Program-made: the position numbers and the translations under genes
Shown here: positions 48,901 through 59,108 of the stretch, in pieces
Layout of the letters: every line of letters begins with the position of its first letter
How positions within the stretch are numbered: the first letter of the stretch is position 1
The notes under the pieces: model-generated
Told to the model about the DNA's origin: nothing
Databases searched by the model: none
The model's input: only the letters and a program-made list of their open reading frames with translations
Origin: Inga oerstediana
Lineage: Eukaryota; Streptophyta; Magnoliopsida; Fabales; Fabaceae
NCBI GenBank assembly: GCA_963210345.1
Contig: OY723402.1
Span: 6,738,312 to 6,802,311, forward strand
Direction: 5' to 3'
DNA: 64,000 bases

Positions 48901-51900
48901 TGGAGCAATAGTTGGCAGTATTGCCTAAGGCTGAAAGACAAACAGCTGGCAGCTAGACTTGCCCTGAGGTTTGTTAAGTTGTTTTGTTCTCATAATAACA
49001 GGAAATTGCATATTTATGTATGATATGATGTTTGCTTCTTTGACTGGTATTTTTTCCTTGTTTCATCTCTTTATTTCCAGGCATTTATACTTATCATCAA
49101 TAAATTGCATTATCTGAAGTTTGCCTCGTCCTACAATGTCATTCTCTAATCTCAAACTTGAAAAATTTTCTCTAGGTATGTGCACAGCTGGGAATTGGAT
49201 GCTGCTTTGGATGTTCTCACAATGTGCAGCTGTCATCTGCCTCAGAGTGATCCAATCACGACTGAGGTGCTGGACTTCCCTGTTTCTTAAAATTATAATT
49301 ATGTTAATATAATTATTGTTATTATTATATTCTCTATTGGGGCCCAATAATGTGTTTTCTAATGTGACTTTAACGCTGGTGGTTTCACCTATTTCTTGTC
49401 CTAGCTGACGCTATTTTTTGAAATGTTTAGGTTTTGCAAATGAATCAAGCTTTGCAGAGGTACAGTCACATATTAAGTGCGGATGACCACTATAAAAGCT
49501 GGCAAGAGGTTGTATTTTCTTATTTGAATTGTAACATGTTATGCATGAAGTCGGTGCCTGTCGTACCTTAGTTTTGTAATATCTTTTTTTCCCAATAAAT
49601 TAAATCTCCCATATATTTTTCTAGGATTCAATTGGAACTGCCAGAAAATGTTCAAAACATACTTTCATTCTACTTCTAGAGAAATATGTTTTTCCACTAA
49701 GCCCTTTTCTTGTAGTAACCTTTGTCTCCTTTGAAAATTCTTTGATAGGTTGAAGCAGATTGCAAGGAAGATCCTGAGGGACTGGCACTTAGATTAGCTG
49801 GGAAAGGAGCTGTTTCTGCTGCACTAGAAGTGGCAGAAAGTGCAAGACTGTCAGTTGATTTAAGGAGAGAGTTGCAAGGGCGGCAGCTTGTGAAGCTTCT
49901 AACTGCAGACCCTCTTAATGGTGGCGGACCAGCTGAAGCTTCACGGTTTCTCTCCTCATTACGTGACACAGATGATGCTTTGCCGGTGGCTATGGGTGCA
50001 ATGCAGCTGTTACCCAATCTGCGGTCAAAGCAACTTCTTGTAATCAAACATTTCACCTGCATATTTACCCTTATTTAATTATAAACTGCTTAAAAGTTCT
50101 ATTTGGATTTTTCGAATTCCATTTTCATCTCTGATGGTTTCTCCACAATAATTGAAGGTTCACTTCTTCCTGAAGCGGAGAGAAGGAAATCTGTCTGATG
50201 TTGAGATTTCTCGGCTTAATTCATGGGCTTTAGGACTTCGTGTTCTTGCTGTCCTGCCAGTACCATGGCAACAAAGATGCTCTTCCCTGCACGAGTATCC
50301 TCATCTGATTTTGGAAGTGCTCTTAATGAGGAAACAATTGCAATCTGCTGCACTGGTATTGTTGTCGTCACTTGGACATGATTAGCAACTTTTAGTAATG
50401 TGCTTGTTTTCATTTATGTTTTAAATTTTCAAGCATTAGTGATGCCTCTTTGTATGTGTGGATTTTGTTAATCATGAGTATACAATCTGATGCATTATCA
50501 ATAGCTCAATTATTTTTCTAGATTATTTGTCATTTATTCTGTGATATTTGACTTTATTTTCTGTAGATATTAAAGGAATTTCCTTCTCTACGGGACAACA
50601 ATGTAATTACTGCATATGCAACTAAGGCCATTGCTGTTAGTATTAGCTCACCTCCTAGAGAACATCGGATATCTGTCTCGGGATCCAGACCAAAGCCAAA
50701 AACAAGACCAGTTGTCCCTCCACGGTCATCTTTCACGAGTAGTCTTAGTAATTTACAAAAAGAGGCTCGAAGAGCTTTTTCATGGACTCCAAAAAATACT
50801 CTGGAAAAAAATGCTCCAAAAGATGTTTATAGGAAAAGAAAAAGTTCTGGATTGTCACCATCTGATAGAGTCACTTGGGAGGCAATGACTGGAATTCAAG
50901 AAGATCGTATTTCATCATTTTCCACTGATGGCCAAGAGCGGCTTCCTTCCGTTTCCATTGCAGAGGAATGGATGCTTACAGGTGACCCAAATAAAGATGA
51001 AAGCATTCGTTCATCTCACCGATATGAAAGTGCCCCTGACATCACACTGTTCAAGGTATGATTGTGAGTTGATCAGAATATTGGATATGGCATATCTGCA
51101 TTTATAAGTAATGACTGATGAGTGGAAGTCACAGTAACTACAAAACATTGGATGCAAAAACAACAATGTAAAACTGGATGGTGTTTGCAACTATGAAATG
51201 AAAAGCTTGTATGGTTTACAATGTTAATATTTTATCTGCCTTAAATGCTTGGCTCTTCTCTTTGCAGGCGCTGCTTTCTCTATGTTCTGATGATTCAGTT
51301 TCTGCCAAAATTGCCCTAGATTTGTGCATGAATCAGATGAAGAATGTCTTGAGCTCACAGCAGGTGCCCAACAATGCATCGATGGAAACAATTGGGCGTG
51401 CATATCATGCCACAGAAACATTTGTGCAGGTATTATATGGGATTTGAAACAAAGCAACTGTTGATCATGTTCTGTCAACTGTTAATTATTCTGTAGGAAA
51501 CATTTCTATTCCTTTCCTGGCATAGATAAGATAATGGCATAATTTGTCATAGCCATCGTGATCATTTGTCTGTTAAGGAAAAGAAGTGACTCTTACATTA
51601 CGTTTTTAGGGTCTGATTTATGCCAAGTCTCTGCTAACAAAACTCACGGGAGGCATTGAATTGCCAAGTAATTCTGAAAGAAGTAGGGATGCAGATGACA
51701 CATCATCTGACGCTGGTAGCTCTAGTGTGGGTAGTCAGTCCACAGATGAGCTATCAGAACAAATGTCACAGGTGGTTATTTGGTTGGGACGTGCAGAGCT
51801 GCTTCAGAGTCTTTTGGGATCTGGAATTGCTGCTTCTCTTGACGACATTGCTGATGGAGAGTCATCTGCCCGGCTTCGTGACAGGTTGACCATGGAAGAA

Positions 51901-54900
51901 AGGTACAGCATGGCTGTGTATACTAGCAAAAAATGCAAGGTAGATAATTTATCTAACCCCCTTGTAGCTACTAGAACTGTTAAATCTTAGTTATTAACAA
52001 TGGCCTGTTGTAGATTGATGTCTTTCCTGTATGGAATGCTTGGGGACATGCTTTGATTCGTATGGAGCACTATGATCAAGCTCGTGTGAAGTTTAAGTAT
52101 GTGAAATTTCTTTTTCCATGAAATTGCTTTTATGTTTTAGCTCAGCACTTCAGAGTCGCTTTCAAAATTTTTAAGCATATCTCATATCAAAAGAATGACT
52201 TATATTATTACTTATTTTATTTCTTCAGGCAAGCTCTTCAGGTGTACAAGGGCGATCCTGGGCCTGTAATTTTGGAGATTATTAACACCATTGAAGGTGG
52301 TCCACCCGTTGATGTTTCAGCATTTCATTCAATGTAAGATCTTGTGCATTTACCGTGGTTGTATTTTTCTGTAACCCGAAGGATTATCTTTAGCCAAAAC
52401 CTCAGCCTTCAATGTAGCATTAGTCTCCAAGCTTCATAGACAGCAAAATCTAACTACTGCTAGTTATGCTGCAGGTATGATCATTTTGCTAAAAGTGCTC
52501 CGACAATATTGGATGATTCTCTTTCAGCTGATTCATATCTCAATATCTTGTACATGCCATCAACATTTCCACGTTCTGAGAGATCAAGACGGTCTCAGGA
52601 TTCTTCAAGTGATTCTATATATAGTCCGGGCTTTTATGATGGTCCCCGGAGCAACCTGGATAATGCCCGATACAATGAATGTGTTAACTACTTACAAGAG
52701 GTGATCATTATTCTTATCTGTATCAATTATGATAAACAAATGCCATTCGCGACTCACCTAATTTTGTTTGATTGATATAGCTTGGAATCTTTATGGAGTA
52801 TGTAAAATATTCCTTCTGGGCTTTTATGAAGTCTTCTAAGCTTTTTATTTGAAAAAATAATAATCTTATTAGTTTTTTGGCTTTTCTTTATTTCTTCTTT
52901 TCTAAAATGTTCAACTGCATTTTTTAATTATTGGTATCCTTTATGTACATTTAGAATGCCTTGTTTCTTTGCAATTCGGTGCTAATTTTGGATTTATTTA
53001 TTCGGGTTTTAACTTTGCAGTATTCACGTCAGCATTTGCTTGGATTTTTATTTAGGCATGGTCATTACCATGATGCTTGCTTGTTATCCTTTCCTCTTGA
53101 TGCTGTTCCCCCACCCCCACAGCCATCAGTAATCAGTGGGGTAACTTCTTTGTCTCCTCAAAGATCAGATCCTTTAGCTACTGATTATGGAACAATTGAT
53201 GATCTGTGTGACTTCTGCATCGGTTATGGTGCTATGCCTATATTGGAGGAAGTCATTTCAACAAGAATGTCATCTAAACCACAAGATTTAATAGTGGATC
53301 AATATACGGCTGCAGCCCTTGCCCGTATTTGCATCTATTGTGAAACCCACAAGCATTTTAATTATTTATACAGGTTTCAGGTAATCTTTTTTCGTTTCAT
53401 GTATTAATTTAAATCTAAAAGCAAGATACAGTTTCTGCTATTGATGCTTCTGTGTATTCCTTTTCACCCCTGGAAATTGTTGTATGAAGATTCAAATTGG
53501 GTACTTTTTAAGGACAATGAATAACTTTTATTGCTCTATATCTGTTCTAAGTTGACGTTTTTAATGTCCTGCTTTAAGCTTAGAGATAGCAAAATAGTTG
53601 ACGAATTAATTGCAGATTAGAAAATGAATCAGGATAGTGAAAAATAAATTAGGAGATAATTAGATTGTAAACTATGATAAGAAATGATCTTAAAATAGCG
53701 CATTATGGCTAACAAGCTTTTGAATACAAGATGCCAAAATAGAAGAAGTGCAAATCCGGAACAAAATGCAATTAATTGACCAAAAAGAGTATTTTCTCCC
53801 AATCATTCTCTTTCCTTACATTCAATCACCCTCTTTCACCTTAATACATGTAGTCCAACACCCCATTCCCTTATTGAAATGCTCTGAAACAAAATAGAAG
53901 CAGGAAGAGCACGAAGAAAGCTCAAATATGGCATGCACATTCTCCTTCAAGCATGCATAGAAACAAGCTTATTTGGTTAGGTGAGCCTTACAAAACGTTT
54001 AATTTTAATGAAGAGAAATGGTGAGTATTCGGGGTTGTTTGAGATTTCAAGTAGAAAGGGTTTTGGGAGAAGGTTCCATGAAAAGAAGCAATAGGTGGAG
54101 AACAGTTTTAAATAATTTCTTCAATAATTTTATTACTTCTTTAAGCTCTAAGAAGGATGTTGTAATGATAATATTTGAGAGTTTTCATTGTTAGGCCTGC
54201 TACTAATATTAATATGACTTTGCACTTCCGGTCATCCTTCTGCTATGTTTATCCCCGTCATTACTTTCCATATGTGCATCAGATTTGTATTGTGAATTAA
54301 AAATGATTGTCTGACTTGTATTTTTCTGCATGGAGCATGTATTTCTAGGACCAAAAATTGACAATGTTGTAAATTGATATTGTAAATTCGATGTGTTTTG
54401 ACATTCTAATTTTAATTTTTAATGTGGGAGATGTTTCAGTTTTCTAATAATTATGAATACCCAGGTAATTAAGAAGGACCATGTTGCTGCTGGACTCTGC
54501 TGTATTCAGTTATTTGTTAATTCTTCTTCACCAGAGGAAGCTATTAAACATTTGGAACATGCTAAGGTATGCTCATAATTTAATAAGAAAGGGAAAATTA
54601 GGAGAGGAACTTGCATGCATTTTTCTCTATCTGATAGAATTTCTTATGCTGTCAAAAAATAAAAAAAACACACACACACACAGTGTGAGACTAGGTATTG
54701 AACATATTGCCGAGTGATGAAATTACATTGTTTCAGAGTATAAATTCCTTTCGAGTTCCATTCTCTTAGCTTCAGAGCATTGTACATATTAGCAGATGGA
54801 AAACAAGAACAAATTGGGGTTTTTCTTGATTAACAAGACTGACAAATTTTGTTGCCTTTCTTGCAGTTAAACTATCATAATTTCGTACATTTAATTTACT

Positions 54901-57900
54901 TATCCTTTTTTTTTTGCCAATGATTTAATTTACTTATCCTGTTCTTTGTTACAACCCCCCCCCCCCCCCAAAAAAAATTGATGCAGATGCATTTTGACGA
55001 AGGATTGTCAGCTAGACACAAAGGTGGTGTCTCTACCAAGCTTGTAACAAAAGGTCTAAGAGGGAAAAGTGCCTCTGAGAAGCTCTCTGAGGAAGGTCTT
55101 GTCAAATTTTCTGCTCGGGTATCAATCCAGGTAATTGGATACACCCAGTATGCTAAACATAGTTTTCCTCAACTAATTTGTTGAGGCTAGAAAGAAAGTA
55201 ACTAGTTTGCTGAGATCAAGATTGGGAAGACAATTTTGAACAGTTTTTGATGAAATGCGCACTGCTTTTGAAAGAGTGTGCCAATATGAATGCTTACACA
55301 CAGTCATGTTAGTGCTGGCAGTTTTGAATTAGGCATGGCATACCAGTATGTCCTTGAATGTACCATACGATCCACCATGGGATGGGCGTTTCTTCTCTTT
55401 GGCTAATTTGATGAGTCTTTTCAGATTTTGCTGAGTCTAATGTGGTATGATAACTTTATTTCACAAAATCAAAAAAGTAAAAACAATGACATATATTTGA
55501 ATTGGTGTTGTGGCATTGGAATTCCAGCTGGACACTTCAATAATGAGAAGTTATTAATTGAAGGTAGTTTCAATTCCGTTGAATAAGTTTTCTGAGTGTG
55601 TCTTTTTTTTTTTTTGGTTATTTTTATGAACTGTTCTTCAAGCAAATCATTTCTATTGTGCCTATATTCTGATAAGTAATGACATGTAAAATCCTCTTTT
55701 TCATTCTCGAGCTTCCTATCTGCTGATTATATTTTGCAGGTTGAAGTTGTTAAATCCTTCAACGATCAAGAAGGTCCACAGTGGAAATATTCGCTTTTTG
55801 GGAATCCAAATGACTTAGAAACTTTTAGGTTTGTCCCTTCGTTTCACTTATTAATCTTAAAGCACACATTCTTGTATATATTGACCATCAGTTTGTCTGC
55901 TGTGATGTATTAAAATATACTGACATGTGTGGCTTTTAAGAAACTTAATCTTTAAAGTGTTCTTTGAATTTTTTTAAGGTCATTTATCATTACAGGGCTC
56001 TAAAACCTTCTGAGACTACCACGTGTGTGCCACTATCATTTATTTATCAATTGTATTTCATGCATGCAGATGCAGATGTTTTACATTGTAGTTGGTGCTA
56101 TTTCAGGAGTTTATTCTTTATATAATATTAGTACCTCAAATACGCTTATGATATTTTGAATTTTAGGCGAAGGTGCAAGATTGCGGAGATCCTTGTGGAG
56201 AAGAATTTTGATTTGGCATTTCAAGTGATCTATGAATTCAATCTTCCTGGTAGCCTGATAATTCCCTCTTCACTCTGATCTTTATATCTTCAGTTTCGCT
56301 TTACTGATTTTGAATGGAGACGTTATGTTGTTGATGCAGTCTGCCTGACGTTTTTGTTGTGTTGTGCAGCTGTTGACATATATGCTGGTGTTGCTGCATC
56401 GCTTGCTGAAAGAAAAAGAGGCAGCCAATTGACAGAATTCTTCAAAAACATCAAGGGCACAATAGATGATGATGATTGGGACGAGGTAACTGATTGAATT
56501 TTCTTCTACTCTTCTAGTAACTGAACAAAAGGAAATCATTTGCTGTCTTGATAGAACTCTTTAATTTGGTCCAAAATATTATACCACTGGAGGCAGTGAG
56601 ATGTTTTTGGAAACTATAACCATTTTTCATACAATATCTCAAGTGCCAGAGCTTTATTATGCTTGTTCAACAGATTTAGGAAAACACTTGAAAGCTTGGT
56701 GAATAATCTTAAAAAGTGTTACCATTGAATGAGTGTCTTTCTAGTTTAAAGTGCTGTGCATAAACATGGTACTACATATATACATACTTGATATCTGTAT
56801 CCCTAGTGTAGTGGGAATCCAGCTTAGGGACTAACTGGGTACCACCAAACCATACATGGTGAGGCCACTCTTGCCCTCAAAATAAGGGTTTGGCATGTAT
56901 ATTAATGAGCGTAATGTTGCAAAAAGTACACTGCATAATTAAGATGTTCCCTTCCTTTCAAATCAAGCTTGGTCCTATCGGTAGGAAATAAATATCTCTA
57001 TTGATAGCAAGGATGCCTATGTTTGATAAGTTAAGTGACATGTAAATGTTTTGAGTGTTATAGGTCTTGGGTGCTTCAATAAATGTATATGCTAATAAGC
57101 ACAAGGAACGTCCAGACCGTCTAATAGACATGTTAACTAGCAGCCACAGGTGAGGTTTTGAATGTTTCTCTTGTATCCTTCGTGACCTTTGGATTATTCT
57201 ATTATTTGGGAATCTTTGTATATAAAAGTTTTGTGCTTTGATTTAATATCATTCACACTCAAGCACATTTATACAAAGTAGGCATCATTCACATTATCGT
57301 CTTAAAAGGGCATGGTACACTGTCTGTTGTTATATATCTTAATACACAACGACATCATGTGCTTTTTTATATGCCTGAATATTTCACCAGCCGAGCTAAT
57401 TTAGTCTCGTGCCTGTACAGGAAGGTTCTTGCTTGTGTGGTTTGTGGTCGTTTAAAAAGTGCTTTTCAAATTGCTTCTCGGAGTGGAAGTGTGGCTGATG
57501 TTCAATATGTTGCTCATCAGGTTAACCTCTAAATCTTAGCCTCCACTTTTTAAATCTTGTCAGCATGACTTTCCAAATAATAACCGACTACATATTTTTG
57601 AGTTTACGCTCTGCTTGAGATCAAAGGTCCTGTGACCCATCTGTTACACAAGAACCTTTAACGTGCTTCCTATTTGAGTAGGCATCGTATTTTGCTTATA
57701 TATTTTGTGCGAGATTAGGAATTACTAAGTATTATTTATCATTATCATTCACTAACCCAAATTGGGGTTTGTGATTTGATGATCACTTTTTTTAAGGGAA
57801 TAAAGATGTGGCATGTACCTTAGCATCTGTCCATTTTCTGTGTTGAAAACCAACGTTCGGAGATTCAGGCTTTGGGGGTTCAAAACAGATACCTAAATAC

Positions 57901-58303
57901 ACCTAGTTCTCAAAATGAACATTATTCTTGCAATTCACAAGTCTCTGTGATAAAGCGGGGAGTTACTGCTTATAGCTCCTGGTTTGTTCTTGTTTTTGAC
58001 CAATCCAGGCTTTCCGGAGTTTTGGTGGGTCCCTCACTGGTGCTATCATATGCCCCAGGACACACAATCAGTCCTCACGTTTTTGCGCCTCTGATGTTAT
58101 AAACCTCCTCTCTCTTGCCCTCTTTAACCCTCGCAAAAATGGATTCCCTTGCCCGAGCTCCATCTTTGCCCATAGACAATTTTAAGTCAACCGACAAGGG
58201 ATCAATTTATCTTACCTTTGTGTCAATGTTCTTGCAGGCACTTCATGCAAGTGCACTCCCGGTGCTTGATATGTGTAAGCAATGGTTAGCTCAGTACATG
58301 TAA
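30962..58303 (+). CDS. Plant ZFYVE26/spastizin (SPG15)-like protein, 36 exons
   Basis: Homologue of human ZFYVE26, which works with spatacsin and AP-5 in late endosome/lysosome sorting; the plant role is inferred. Exons: 30962-31857, 33272-33416, 36341-36619, 36771-36938, 37033-37248, 38388-38482, 39878-40052, 40571-40992, 42089-42212, 43126-43200, 43310-43381, 44631-44768, 45114-45267, 45407-45771, 46554-47017, 47687-48022, 48744-48968, 49176-49266, 49431-49508, 49749-50039, 50158-50355, 50567-51055, 51268-51429, 51610-51939, 52014-52096, 52229-52333, 52475-52700, 53021-53380, 54465-54566, 54987-55130, 55740-55828, 56167-56249, 56370-56485, 57064-57149, 57421-57520, 58238-58303. They join in frame to 7548 nt (2515 aa), and all introns are GT-AG. 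The protein is largely helical-looking, with an acidic/charged linker near residues 120-190 and a basic Ser/Pro-rich linker near 1700-1765. The C-terminus ends WLAQYM. I see no FYVE zinc-finger signature. Confidence 0.9.
31858..33271 (+). other. Intron 1 of ZFYVE26-like gene
   Basis: 1.4 kb, AT-rich, GT...AG. It contains a short CT repeat near 32518-32528 and a GT-rich tract near 33029-33042. The ATT at 31931-31933 is the left side of the copy 1 deletion joint. No nested gene is seen. Confidence 0.7.
33543..35664 (+). mobile_element. Internally deleted Ty1/Copia LTR retrotransposon in intron 2
   Basis: The 5' LTR 33543-33730 and 3' LTR 35479-35664 both start TGTTAGG and end ATTACA. They differ only by a 2-bp indel (CTCTCTTG against CTCTCG), so insertion is recent. 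The target-site duplication AGAAA is at 33538-33542 and 35665-35669. The primer site TGGTATCAGAGCC follows the 5' LTR at 33731, and a purine tract precedes the 3' LTR at 35470-35478. At 2.1 kb it lacks gag, protease and integrase and keeps only reverse transcriptase and RNase H. It is in sense orientation and should be removed with intron 2. Confidence 0.95.
33795..35471 (+). CDS. Copia reverse transcriptase-RNase H (partial pol)
   Basis: Recognisable pol begins at about 33795 (YPISSFVSYN, the usual run-in to Copia RT). The open frame extends back into the LTR, but that start is not meaningful. Copia RT (RVT_2 type) shows WTLVDLPPGKKAIGCKWVF, LDVKNAFLNG, QSPRAW and the catalytic YVDD at 34458-34469. 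RNase H follows with CFCDADHAG, SSAEAEYRAM (about 35121-35150) and LWCDNKAAL. The stop is just before the purine tract. The frame is uninterrupted for about 560 codons. Gag, protease and integrase are absent, so it cannot transpose alone and would depend on proteins from relatives. Confidence 0.92.
   Translation, partial: YPISSFVSYNHLSPTSCSFIASLDSLTIPTNLSQALAHSGWRAAMEEEMMALDKAGTWTLVDLPPGKKAIGCKWVFAVKTKADGTLERLKARLVAKGYAQTYGVDYSETFSPVAKLSSVRLFISMAATHGWDLHQLDVKNAFLNGELLEEVYMEQPPGFVAQGEHDKVCYLQKSLYGLKQSPRAWFDRFSSVVQKFGLNQSKCDHSVFYQRTDAGMILLVVYVDDIVITGDDMTGISSLKVFLNSHFQTKDLGQLKYFLGIEVMRSKKGILLTQRKYVLDLLKDTGKLGASPSNCPMIPNPFLDIDESVPFDELPEDMKKRIDPEKIKPFAYPERYRRLIGKLNYLTVTRPDVTFPVSRLSQFMVAPTVAQWEALEHVLHYLKGSPGRGILYTNHGHTKIECFCDADHAGLKTSRRSTTGYCVLVGGNLVSWRSKKQDVVAKSSAEAEYRAMSQSVQEIVWIHQLMKEVGLATSLPAKLWCDNKAALHIASNSVFHERTKHIEIDCHFIRDKIKENFISTGHVPSSDQLGDFLTKALDGTRVDYLCNKLGMIDIYAPT
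35670..36340 (+). other. Intron 2, remainder after the Copia element
   Basis: AT-rich intronic sequence ending at the acceptor TTTTCCTCAG before exon 3 (36341). No gene or repeat is recognised. Confidence 0.6.
37249..38387 (+). other. Intron 5 of ZFYVE26-like gene
   Basis: 1.14 kb, present in three copies in the window: here, from 2148, and from 17341. The ATT at 37270-37272 is the right side of the copy 1 deletion joint. It contains no coding sequence. Confidence 0.7.
38483..39877 (+). other. Intron 6 of ZFYVE26-like gene
   Basis: 1.4 kb with a CT-rich (CTCTCT) tract at 39035-39155. The duplicated segment ends at 39730. In copies 0 and 1 the equivalent position is joined to an LTR. The native intron lacks the SINE and MITE found in the other copies. 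A small ORF starting MYQIEFFGLP is repeated three times with the duplication but overlaps no known domain. Confidence 0.65.
40993..43125 (+). other. Introns 8 and 9 of ZFYVE26-like gene (around exon 9)
   Basis: Intron 8 (40993-42088) and intron 9 (42213-43125) are AT-rich with no nested gene. Intron 9 ends with a short TA repeat near 43087-43104. Exon 9 (42089-42212) lies between. Confidence 0.6.
43382..44630 (+). other. Intron 11 with a small mixed inverted/direct repeat
   Basis: 1.25 kb. Near 44259-44355, CTCCATTCAAAGTG and its complement CACTTTGAATGGAG form an inverted repeat. They are interleaved with a direct repeat AGAAAAAGGCC(A/G)CAAAATTA. This looks like a small rearranged transposon relic. 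No coding sequence. Confidence 0.5.
46012..46341. mobile_element. MITE-like TIR element in intron 14
   Basis: About 330 bp. It starts CTCCCTCTATTCCTTTTTAT and ends with sequence complementary to it (ATAAAAAGCAATGGGGGGAG), with further matching inner repeats (TATAAGATGGAATTG against CAATTCAGTTAATTC). It resembles the plant Tc1/mariner-type MITE pattern. A TA follows the right end but is not clear at the left. No coding capacity. Confidence 0.6.
47097..47330. mobile_element. Stowaway-like MITE in intron 15
   Basis: 234 bp with inverted termini starting CCTCCGGTCCTAATTATAAG and ending in the complement, flanked by TA. It is the same family as 13539-13776. Its sequence contains the shared inner motif AAAGTTGATTTTTTT. 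Confidence 0.85.
48184..48325. repeat. Tandem duplication (~70 bp) in intron 16
   Basis: Two adjacent near-identical blocks, each starting AAAATACTTTCTGTAGATCA and ending ACTTTGCATTAT, at about 48183-48249 and 48250-48316. Intronic, with no function apparent. Confidence 0.75.
53381..54464 (+). other. Intron 28 of ZFYVE26-like gene
   Basis: 1.08 kb of AT-rich intronic DNA in which I see no gene, transposon ends or RNA. Confidence 0.6.
56486..58237 (+). other. Introns 33-35 of ZFYVE26-like gene
   Basis: Intron 33 (56486-57063), intron 34 (57150-57420) and intron 35 (57521-58237) separate the last short exons. No nested gene is seen. Small ORFs at 57872-58303 run through intron 35 into the last exon and are shadows. 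Confidence 0.6.
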
Positions 58304-58741
58304 TCTGTGGCTGGAGGAAACCACATGTACTGTGGGCTTGCCTTTGCATCTTCTGGTTCAGCGCTAGATGTTTGAAGTTGAATAATAGCTTCCCTCGGGG
58401 AAGCAGCGCATATTCAAGACGACTGCAAAAACAGAGTTTGTTATGTTTCATTGAGCATTGTCTGATTATCTGGATTTGTTGAGGCATACGAACTTCAAGT
58501 TAGACCCTAAATATAGATGTCGCTATCTGCTATCAGTCCATATCCAAGTTTGGGAGACTATCAGCGACAACCCGATCGCAAGGTTCAGCAGAAAGTAGTA
58601 ATTTGATGCAGATTCTGAGATTGGGACCACCTGATTGTAACAGACGCTGATACCTGAAAGTTCTAAAGCACACTGTAAATTTGCTTCTGTTAGTCATGTG
58701 ATTTTAACATAATGTTCTTTATTTTATGATTTAAATCAGTT
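58304..58741 (+). other. 3'-UTR and downstream flank of ZFYVE26-like gene
   Basis: Follows the TAA stop. There are AT-rich stretches near 58700-58735 but no unambiguous polyadenylation signal that I would commit to. An LTR remnant begins at about 58742. Confidence 0.45.
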
Positions 58742-59108
58742 TGTTAGGATATTCAGGGATTGGCGTCGCAGCTCACTAGCTATTGGCGTCCGCATTCCCA
58801 GCTCATCAGGGTGATGAGAGAAAAAATTCTCATCACCAAAACGACGCAGTTTAGGCTTCTAAGAGAAATCTAAGCCATTGATATAGAAATAATCAGGGTC
58901 GTCTATAACGTATCTAGTATCAATGACTCAGATTTCTCTTTTAAGCTAAAACTACGTCGTTTTGGTGATGAGAATTTTTTCTCTCATCACCCTGATGAGC
59001 TGGGAATGCGGACGCCTAGCTATTGTACCTATATATACACCACAATCAATAAAAAGGAAGCACAATGATCGTCAAAATTGTCTGATTTTTCTCAACTAAA
59101 TCCACATG
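58742..59108 (+). mobile_element. LTR remnant interrupted by a TIR element
   Basis: Starts TGTTAGGATATTC at 58742. It continues after the inserted element (59025 on) with a TATA-like TATATATACACC and ends TCCACA at about 59108. A degenerate primer site TGGCATCAGAACC follows at once. The LTR is about 130 bp without the insert. No internal coding region follows, so this is a decayed element. Confidence 0.55.
58785..59016. mobile_element. Long-TIR DNA element nested in LTR
   Basis: 232 bp. Termini GGCGTCCGCATTCCCAGCTC and the complement continue as near-perfect inverted repeats for over 60 bp. Flanked by an 8-bp duplication TAGCTATT (58777-58784 and 59017-59024). No coding capacity. It could be a MULE- or hAT-related MITE; the terminus alone does not decide. 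Confidence 0.85.
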
